A stretch of DNA of 64,000 nucleotides. It comes from Gigaspora rosea. Taxonomy: Eukaryota > Glomeromycota > Glomeromycetes > Diversisporales > Gigasporaceae. The position numbers were made by a program, and so were the translations under genes. A model generated the notes under the pieces. The model made no database searches. It worked only from the letters and a program-made list of their open reading frames with translations, and was not told the origin of the DNA. The stretch's first letter is position 1. Each line of letters opens with the position of its first letter. Below, piece by piece: positions 56,776 to 64,000 of this stretch. The stretch lies in contig QKWP01001214.1 in assembly GCA_003550325.1 (NCBI GenBank), forward strand, positions 43,271 to 107,270, read 5' to 3'.

Positions 56776-58499
56776 ATGTCAAATAAAGAAAGTTTGGAAA
56801 ACATTTATAGTGATATAATTGAAAAACAGTCAGATGAGAATGTTAAATCATCAGATAATATTGCTCAAATTATTGCTTGATTATATTCGTACATAAATGT
56901 TTCTAAAAATTTAAAATCAAAAAATGCAAAAATAATTTTTGAAAAAATTGAACAATCTTTAAAAGAAAGTAATCAGAGTCCAGATAATCTAATTAATTGG
57001 TGCTTTAATAATCAAACAAATCCTATATCTCAAAAGTTTTCTTGATATTTGTTATCTTTTTGGTAAATGGGTAAAAAAGGACGAATATAAAGCTTTTCTT
57101 GAAATAGGGGATTCAGGTGGAATGAATATTGTTGGTTATTTTTATGATAATGGAATCGGCGTTGAAAGAGATGAACATAAAGCATTTATCTACTATCAAA
57201 AATCTGCTAAGATGGGAAATGTTAGTGGAATATTTAATCTTGCTTCTTGTTATTTTAATGGAAATGGCATTGAAAAGGATGAATATATGGCTTTTATTTA
57301 TTTTCAAAAATCTGCTGAGATGAGAGACGCTGATGGAACGTTTAACCTTGGATATTGTTATGATAATGGGATTGGAGTTGAAAAGGATAAATATAAAGCA
57401 TTCAATTTTTATCAAAAATCTGCTGATATGGGCAATGCTAATGGAATATATAATGTTGGTGATTGTTATTTAAATGGAATTGGGGTTGAAAAGAATGGAG
57501 ATAAGGCGTTCATTTATTATCAAAAGGCTGCTGAAATGGATCATGCTAAAGGATTATGTAATGTTGGACTCTGTTATGACAAAGGAATTGGAGTTAAAAT
57601 TGACAAATGTAAAGCATTCATTCATTTTCAAAAATCTGCAGAAATGGGAGATGCTATGGGTGCATTTAATGTTGGTTATTATTACCAAAATGGAATCGGA
57701 ATTGAAAAGAATATACATGAAGCATTTATTTATTTTCAAAAATCGGCCAATATGAGTGATGCTAATGGAATGTATAGTCTTGGTCACTGTTATCTAAATG
57801 GAATTGGTGTTGAAAAGGATGAAGATAAAGCATTCATTTATTGTCAGGAATCTGCTAAAATAGGAAATGCTAATGGGTTATTTAGTATTGGTATTTGTTA
57901 TAATAATGGCATTGGAATTGAAGAAGATAAACGTCAAGCATTTATTAATTTTTACGATTCTGCAGAGGCGGGACATGCTATTGGAATGTTGAATGTAGGT
58001 TATTGTTATAAAAATGGAAATGGAATCGAAAAAGACGAATATAAAGCATTTATTTATTTTCAAAAATCTGCTGAAATAGGAAATGCTATTGGAACGTATA
58101 ATGTTGGCTGTTGTTATGAACATGGGATAGAGATTAAAAAAGATGAGCGTAAAGCATTTATTTACTGTCAAAAATCTGCTGAAATGAAGTATGCCAAAGG
58201 AACACGCAGTGTTGGTTATTGTTATCAAAATGGAATTGGGGTTGAAAAAAATGATCATAAGGCATTTATTTATTATCAAAAATCTTCTGAAATGGGTGAT
58301 GCTGACGGGACATAACGTTGGTAATTGTTATCGAGGTGGAAGAGGTGTTGAAATGGATGAACCTAAGGTATTTAAATATTATCTGAAATCTGCTGAAATG
58401 GGATCTATTTCTGGAATGTCTCGAGTTGGTGACAGTTACCGAAATGGGATTGGAACAGCAAGGGATCCACAAAAGGCCAACTATTGGTATCAAATGTAA
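56776..58499 (+). pseudogene. Sel1-repeat protein gene with about a dozen repeats, frameshifted
   Basis: The ATG at 56776 begins a non-repetitive helical region (SNKESLENIYSDIIEKQSDE; SPDNLINWCFNNQTNP) like that preceding the repeats in related fungal proteins. It is broken by a TGA near 56878 and a frame change near 57045. From 57122 an open frame to 58315 holds about eleven Sel1-like repeats of 36 residues with the pattern (Y/F)NxG.CY.NGIG(V/I)EKDE.KAFIY.QKSAEMG. A further frame change near 58310 leads into one and a half repeats and a typical C-terminal end (GTARDPQKANYWYQM) at 58499. The role would be a scaffold. Repairing three sites would restore it, so sequencing error is possible for some. 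Confidence 0.85.
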
Positions 58500-58667
58500 A
58501 TAAATTTTATTATTATTATTATTTTTTTTTACAACAAATATATTTGTTTAATAAATTATATATTAAATATGATTATTAGGGAAAGAATCAAAAACCAGGT
58601 ATCTTTGTTATTATTACTTTACTCGATTATAATATCGATCTAAAATTAATTAGTTTTGTCTTCATTA

Positions 58668-59430
58668 CTTAGCAACGTATGAATGGGTTTATAAAAACTT
58701 TGATATTGATGATGCTTTAAAAAGAATGTTGATCGAAAATAAATACCATTTATCATAGACCTTATAATGAATTTAAAAATATTGCAATGGTAGGATGAGG
58801 TGGATTTGCAACAGTATATTCTGCTAAATGGTTTGATTCAAGTCGAAAGTTCGAAATTAATGTCGCACTTAAATTACTCATGAATCAAAATTCCGTCATG
58901 AAGAGTTTATCAATGAGGTAATTATATTTATCTTATTAATCTTGCACAATTGTAATATTTATTTTATTGACAATTGATATCTTACGTTCTTTTAAATAAT
59001 AAGTTGAAGGCATATTGCGACATTGGTCTTAGGGAACCTACATTTTTAAAATGTTTTGTATATCAAAAGATGATGATTCTAAAGATTATATTCTTGTGAT
59101 AGAATTTGCATTAGTGGGCTCATTACGTGAAAACCTTTACGTATGAAATGGGAAAATAAAATAAATATACTTAGTTGCATTGCTTCTGACCTTCACATAA
59201 TTCATTCCCAAAATTTTATTCACAGAGATCTTCATAGTGGAAATGTCCTTTTAAATGATCTTAATAGTGCATATATTACAGACTTGGGATTATCAACATT
59301 GGTTAATATGGAATCAAATAACAAAGTATGTGGTATAATACCATATATAGCACCTGAAGTATTATATAGTGGAGAATATAGTATGGCATCTGATGTAAAC
59401 GCTCTACTTTTGATAGGCATTTTGATTTAG
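58668..59430 (+). pseudogene. TKL-type kinase fragment, truncated
   Basis: The plus strand reads a kinase N-lobe (YRPYNEFKNIAMVG, stop, GGFATVYSAKWF; FEINVALKLL; EEFINEV) up to an intron at about 58918-59003. It continues with ILRHW, KDYILVIEFALVGSLRENL and, in another frame, INILSCIASDLHIIHSQNFI, HRDLHSGNVLLND, ITDLGLS, GIIPYIAPEVLYSGEYSMAS. A TGA sits inside the glycine loop (58796). At 59400 the kinase stops short of its last third, where sequence of the palindromic-array family (54003-55400) begins. It follows the Sel1 gene in the same direction; kinase and Sel1 modules often go together in these fungi, though usually in the other order. Confidence 0.8.
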
Positions 59431-59773
59431 AAAAATTTAATCAAGTGATTATAGAGATATATATAGAATAGTGTAACATGATTATCACTAAATTAAAAAA
59501 AAAGGAATGTTAATTTATTACTTTTTACTTTTGTTCAATAATTAGATTTTAGGTTGGTTATTAATTATTTATAAAGACACTATAAATATTAAATTAATTT
59601 ATACTGTAAGATACACATATGACAGTAATAGCAAAATTCAAGAATAACAAGAGAAATGAGAATATTGATGATTATATGAAAAATTTAACTAAAAAGTTTT
59701 CTCCACAACTAATTTATCGCAGCCAAAAAGCTAATTTTCCATTTCTTTGTGATTTCCAAGTCTTTTGTTGCTT

Positions 59774-61560
59774 TTATGAATTAAGCACTTCAGTACATGT
59801 ATTGGTTTCAGCAACAAGAGGCTGCTTAAGGGTTTTGTATGTTTTATAAAGCTTGTCATTTTCGATGTTATTATTAATAATTTTTATTAAAATTTTAAAT
59901 ATTTTCAAATCTAAGGCTAATTCAGCTTTTCTACGTTCAATAACGGCATAGCACTCAGAAATAAAAGCAACTGTACTATAACTTCTTGATGCTTCTGAAT
60001 CTGTTCTGAATTCTGAACCATTATCCTGTAAAGTATCATCCTGTAAAATATTACCCTGTAAAACATTATTCCAAGGGTTATTATTTAAGTTAATTATTGG
60101 GAGGTTTACTTTTCCAAAGGCAATAAACGGGTAATCATGGCGACGCATTGTAAAACGAAACTTTGGAAAAAAGGACGGGTTTTCTGTAGAATATTTTTGC
60201 ACCAAATGTTTGCATGTAAGGTAGGTGCTAAAGAGAAAAGCAGGGCAAGAGCAAGTCCAATTATTTATATCAGTAAGATAATGATCATTTGTACTTTTTC
60301 TCTTTTCCATATTAAATTTCCACTCATTCTTAAATGCATCCCACCAAGATGGGAAGTCTCGATTATAACGAAATCTTTGCCAAGTATTTTCTATATCAGG
60401 AATTAGTTCCTTAGTAAGAATTTGTGTAAGACGATCCAGACATGGCCGATTATAATTATATTTATAGTTATATTTAAGAACACGCCAATGTGACTCCGTA
60501 ATCATAGTTGTTTTAGCAATTGGCATCACTCTTGGGCAAGCCGCTCGTGCAAATAGATACCAATCCTTTAAGTTATACCAATTTGCCCACAAATATCCCC
60601 ATAAGTTATTAAGATTTCTTTGAAAACAGAATTGATAAATTTCAAAAACGTTTTGAGATCTAATCTTTTCTTTGGTAAGAAAAGTGGTTTGTTCTATAGA
60701 AATAAGTGGGTGCATTAATGCAAGTTTTTTAATTATCTCTAATAATTCTTTTATTATTCTTCAGGACATATTTTACCTTTTTGCTCTACAGGAAGCCAAT
60801 GTGGATTAATAAAATCGAATTCAGTATATGCTTCATGTGCTTTTTGCATTGAATACTGACTTTTCTTTGGTTTTTTTCTTTCAGCTTAAGTTCAATTGCA
60901 TGTTCCACATGCCAAAGACAAAGCTGAATTATTGCTTTGGGCCAAGCTTTCTGAACGGCATTAATTTTCCCAGAATCTTTATCAAGAAGAACAAATGCTG
61001 GTAGAATGCCTTCATTATGCAAGCTAATAAAAAATTGTGTAAGAGCACCAACAAGAGAATGCACAATATTGCTAAAATCCAAAGGCCGCTCTTCTGATAC
61101 TATATATGTGTCTAAGTATAAATATGCAAGAGGGACACCATACCCACTACAATTTATATTTACTGCGAAAAGTTCAAACTTTTCCTGATTTGTTTTAAAT
61201 GTTGAATCAATAACAATCTCACTAATATTTTTATTTTTTATAATCTGAAGAAATGAAGTAACAAATCCAAGTAAGCGTACAAAATTATTTTCTTGATAAC
61301 AAATAACTTTATACCCAGCATTTATCAATTCACTTTGTTCAAGAAAATTCATTGAAGACTTTAGTTGATTTTCTACATCAGTAATATACAACTCTGTTGA
61401 AAATTTATGTATCCAATAATATACTTGTTGGTAAATGTGTAGCAATGGATTAATCAAATTTTCATCACAGAGTCATTGATAAATTTCTATATTTCGTAAT
61501 CTTGGATTTAGAGTTGATGCATCCATTCTATAGCATTTTAAGGCAGAAGTAGAGCCAAAA
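59774..61560 (-). pseudogene. MULE-type transposase with SWIM zinc finger, frameshifted
   Basis: The N-terminal part (about 61560-60790) reads MDASTLNPRLRNIEIYQ, a stop at about 61473, then a helical region. The catalytic core follows with EIVIDSTFKTNQEKFELFAV (first Asp), AFVLLDKDSGKINAVQKAWP (second Asp) and IQLCLWHVEHAI, the usual C..H of MULEs. A frame change in an A run near 60880 leads through AHEAYTEFDFINPHWLP, and another near 60760 leads to 60715-59774. That part has RNLNNLWGYLWANWY, ITESHWRVLKYNY and the SWIM finger TCSCPAFLFSTYLTCKHLV, followed by a Ser/Asn-rich tail. The protein would insert and excise DNA of a Mutator-like element. No element ends were found. Confidence 0.85.
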
Positions 61561-61949
61561 TGGGAGTTCTAGACAGAATTCTGGTAATGTATCCAGAAGA
61601 GGCTCTAAGCCTCTCTACAAACTTTTCTAGATATATTTAATTATATATCGAATTAAAGCTCCAAATTACGCCCTGTTAACTTACTCTTCTTACTTCTAAA
61701 TTTGGGCTTCCAACATTAAGGAGTACATAGTCTTTGTTAACGCTCTGGCTATGTTTTTAATTCTAAATAAGATAACAAAAAAATTATGCTATATTGCTTG
61801 CCTTTGAAATGAGCAGAGAGCACCGAGGATCGAAGTGTCCGAGTGTGCTTCTCTGCGGGCCTATTCAAGCCTAATATGCATACTATTTTCTATGTTATCC
61901 TAGAATTAATTCAAAAAGCGATTCATTACTATCTAACAAAGGACAAAAA
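61561..61949. other. Intergenic stretch
   Basis: I see nothing that can be called here apart from a GC-richer patch at 61805-61865 around CAGAGAGCACCGAGGATCG. Confidence 0.4.
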
Positions 61950-62145
61950 ATGCTAAGTCTCACCTCGCAGAGGTGAGATTTAGCTATTAGGAGTGAGACT
62001 TATCCAATCAGAGGTGGGATTTAGCTATTAGAGGTGAGACTTATCCAATCAGAGGTGAGCCTTATCTGATTAGAGGTGAGACTTATCTGATCAGAGGGGA
62101 GACTTATCCGAGGGGAGACTTATCTAAGGTGAGACTTATTATAAA
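61950..62145. repeat. Short tandem repeat, unit about 20 bp
   Basis: Nine or so copies of AGAGGTGAGACTTATC(C/T)RAT(C/T) in a head-to-tail row. Two carry TTTAGCTATT in place of CTTATCCAAT, and the last ones are shortened. The spacing is too short and irregular for a CRISPR. Confidence 0.85.
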
Positions 62146-62177
62146 TATCTCAAAGTCTCATTGCCACGCCTCACCCA

Positions 62178-62766
62178 TTAGCAATCAATAAGATCTAGCT
62201 TCTGAGCTTTATCACGCAATTTATTATAATATTGTATGACATAATATTCTCTAATATGGGGTGCGGACAATAGAAACAGACCTTTTTTACATTTTTTTGA
62301 AAAATGAGTTTTTATTAGATTCATATAAATTTTGACATGATTAACATTTTTCAATTATAAATGAAAGTCAGTTTGCATAATAAAAAATCAAGATAATGTA
62401 AAAGAAAAATTACATGAGGCTTCGTGGAGCCAACACATCACGAGATTATCCGATAGTCACCTGCTACTTTTAACCAATCAAAATCGTGAAATTTGATCAA
62501 TCCCAGATCAGTCTGAAAATCAAAACAAACAATTAAACTCAATTATCTCAAAATAAGATATATGTAAAAAAGGGCTGTTTCTATTGTCCACACCCCATAT
62601 GCTCTGCACACCGTCCACAAGCTGTAGCTGTAGGCTTACCACAATCAGTTCAAGGATAATGCTTTTTACATTTCCAATGATGCTGGCAACATTCTAGACA
62701 TATACAAGTTTTACTACAAATCTTACCAGAGTTATGAAGATAATTACAGATATAAAGATTCTTCAT
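62178..62766 (-). pseudogene. Small Cys-rich zinc-binding protein gene carrying a MITE
   Basis: From the ATG ending at 62766 the frame reads MKNLYICNYLHNSGKICSKT, then CICLECCQHHWKCKKHYP, a TGA, TDCGKPTATACGRCAEHI. It resumes beyond the MITE with REYYVIQYYNKLRDKAQKLD and ends at 62178. The even spacing of Cys pairs with HH suggests two zinc sites. The TGA stands where a Cys (TGC or TGT) is expected to pair with TDCG. Removing the MITE and one TA joins GAGCAT to ATTAGA in frame. The length is about 82 residues. It lies between the MULE and the integrase and may belong to a transposon, but its function is unknown. Confidence 0.7.
62257..62597. mobile_element. Tc1/mariner-like MITE, TA duplication
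   Basis: The ends are TGGGGTGCGGACAATAGAAA and the complement of TGGGGTGTGGACAATAGAAA. The complementarity runs about 40 bp through ACAG.CC..TTTTTTACAT. TA lies on both sides (62255-62256 and 62598-62599). It is 341 bp with nothing encoded. Confidence 0.92.
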
Positions 62767-62800
62767 TTACTATAGAATAGAAGATTTTCTTAATTTATAA

Positions 62801-62966
62801 AAGGCCAGGAAAACAAACTTGAAGCATTTCAAAAGCATCTTTTATATTATAAAAATATACTAATGAGCGTGACATATATGTCACAGGTGCAGTAATATGG
62901 CACAGTAAATTTTAAAGGCCAGGAACACCAACTTGAAGCATTCTATGAGCATCTTTTATATTATAA
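62801..62966. repeat. Direct repeat pair of about 48 bp
   Basis: AGGCCAGGAA.AC.AACTTGAAGCATT followed by AGCATCTTTTATATTATAA occurs at about 62802-62850 and 62918-62965. The second copy overlaps the 3' end of the integrase frame. The pair could mark the end of a rearranged element. Confidence 0.75.
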
Positions 62967-63563
62967 TTTTTTTAATTCGTGAGTACCACTGAGGCGGTAA
63001 TTCTGTGTCAGAAGGAATGATTTGAAGTTCTTCTCTAACAAAAGACCGCTTCAGCTCATTGCTTTCATCATCTTCTAGCCAATACAAGATTGGCTGATTT
63101 TTTTGCACCAAAGATTCTTTAATATAATAAATTTGAGGACTCCAATTATAGTCAGTCGCTCTTTTAGGCCCCATTTCTAACTCACCTGGTTCAAGTAAAT
63201 ATCTAACCAAAGTATTATAATCCAATTTAGACTCAATAAATTCTATAAGGGCATTGCATAATTTAGAAGATGCTAAAATAATCTGTTTCATTTTTATAGC
63301 TTTAGCAGGGGCCATACCAATTAATCTAGTTACCGAATTATTAAGGTTATCAATAACTATATAAAGATTTTTAACCCAAGCTCTTGATCTCTTAGATATA
63401 GGTAACAATAAATCAGAAGCATCTTGCAATCGAAACAATTTTTTAGCTAAAGTACGATTAAATCTTTCAACAATACCTTGACTTCTATGAGATGTACCAA
63501 TTTTCATTTTAACATTATATTTTTTCATTAATTCTTTACAATCAGATTTAAATTCAGAACTGG
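62956..63563 (-). pseudogene. Retroviral-type integrase core, KRBA2-like, C-terminal part
   Basis: The frame runs from about 63563 (SSEFKSDCKELMKKYNVKMK) through IGTSHRSQGIVERFNRTLAK, which holds the catalytic Glu of the DDE triad. It continues with DASDLLLP, RAWVKNLYIVIDNLNNSVTR and LIGMAPAKAIKMK, then a C-terminal region (YNTLVRYLLEPGELE; WSPQIYYIKESLV; YWLEDDESNELKRSFVREEL). This matches the integrase proteins of a common mycorrhizal-fungal transposon. The first Asp residues are missing because the 5' part is cut off by the SINE-like sequence at 63571. The remaining 190 residues are open, so the truncation is probably recent. Confidence 0.85.
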
Positions 63564-63570
63564 GAGGGTG

Positions 63571-64000
63571 TGGCGCCTTAGAGAAGTGGTCAAGGTGTCA
63601 CCCCCCAAGCGGCAGGTTGACAGTTCGAATCCCACTGGCGACGTTTTGAAGTTAAATCTGCGTTCGGTGATTGTGGCTTATGAGCAGTTGGGCGCTAAAC
63701 CTGTAACCTTGGTTCCACCATCTTGAATGGGAGCCTGCGGGCGCAATGATGTATGTATTACATCGCAAATCCAGGGAACCGGAAAAAACCCACAAGAACC
63801 CGTTTGGCAAGACCCGAGTTAGGAGGTAGTGAAAATCGGTCCTAAGGTATGCACCAGAGAAGGCGGATACTACGATCGGAACGAACCTAATAAGGGCAGG
63901 TAGCCTCGGTTACCAAATCCGGGCAATGGTACATGTATGGGACATGGAATTTGTTCCGGTAGGCTCTTGTGCGAGGGTAAAGTAGCCCTTAGGTCGTCGA
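63571..64000 (+). mobile_element. tRNA-headed SINE-like retroposon, truncated by the window end
   Basis: The first 75 bases read as a serine- or leucine-type tRNA. They contain GGCGCCTTAGAGAAGTGGTC (A-box region), a variable arm, and GTTCGAATCCC (B box), then GGCGACG pairing loosely with the start. After this comes an unrelated body clearly richer in G+C than the window. A tRNA head with internal polymerase III boxes plus a non-tRNA body is the SINE layout. It interrupts the integrase gene. The 3' tail lies outside the window. Confidence 0.7.

Noticed and set aside
57878-58279. Minus-strand frames opposite the Sel1 repeats
   Set aside because: Shadows of the repetitive plus-strand Sel1 coding sequence.
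61950-62145. CRISPR-like GAGGTGAGAC repeats
   Set aside because: The unit is about 20 bp with no unique spacers; a plain tandem repeat.
63571-63648. Functional tRNA gene
   Set aside because: Acceptor and anticodon stems pair poorly and a long unrelated body follows; better explained as a SINE head.

Overview
The window looks like repeat-dense nuclear DNA of an arbuscular mycorrhizal fungus (Glomeromycotina; Rhizophagus- or Gigaspora-like). It is strongly A+T-rich, with short GT-AG introns. The gene families are those expanded in that group: TKL-type kinases with HRDL catalytic loops, Sel1-repeat proteins, divergent Hsp70-like proteins, DUF4419, PIF1-type helicase, a DUF3504/Crypton-type recombinase, MULE transposase, a KRBA2-like integrase and Tnp2-like transposase. 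These family calls come from recalled motifs, not from a search.

Layout. Positions 1-7.1 kb hold a Tnp2-like transposase pseudogene (minus) and a long multi-exon pseudogene (plus), each carrying a small DNA element. Positions 7.7-10.6 kb hold a PIF1-like helicase split by a complete but decayed piggyBac element, which itself carries a MITE. Positions 11.3-14.5 kb hold a duplicated block ending in a broken kinase. Positions 14.6-16.6 kb hold a Crypton-type recombinase gene between inverted repeats. Positions 17.9-20.3 kb hold a decayed RING-tailed protein of a lineage-expanded family. Positions 20.4-28.3 kb are almost pure inverted-repeat DNA: a nested fold-back element, three large palindromes, a Tc1/mariner-like element and a hAT MITE. 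Positions 28.4-30.6 kb hold a Sel1-repeat gene cut by a composite element. Positions 30.8-32.3 kb hold a 1.5-kb hAT-like element. Positions 34.3-46.3 kb hold the second, heavily expanded copy of the 11.6-14.5 kb block, ending in a kinase whose four exons are open; a DUF4419 pseudogene lies inside it. Positions 46.5-49 kb hold an Hsp70-like gene with a lost nucleotide-binding motif. Positions 50.1-54 kb hold a pol-less LTR retrotransposon. Positions 54-55.4 kb hold a palindromic satellite-like array. Positions 55.5-56.6 kb hold a mosaic of fragments resembling bacterial housekeeping genes. Positions 56.8-59.4 kb hold a Sel1-repeat gene and a kinase fragment. Positions 59.8-63.6 kb hold a MULE, a small Cys-rich gene with a MITE, and an integrase. 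The right edge is a tRNA-headed SINE.

How it fits together. Only the kinase at 44978-46334 reads as an intact gene. Most others carry stops, frameshifts or insertions, so the window records successive transposition. Several insertions are dated relative to each other because removing the element plus one target-site copy restores the host sequence. The most unusual items are the bacterial mosaic, which could derive from Mollicutes-related endobacteria known in these fungi, the recombinase gene bounded by inverted repeats, the palindromic array and the nested fold-back element. Several frameshifts fall in homopolymer runs, so some of the decay could be sequencing error.
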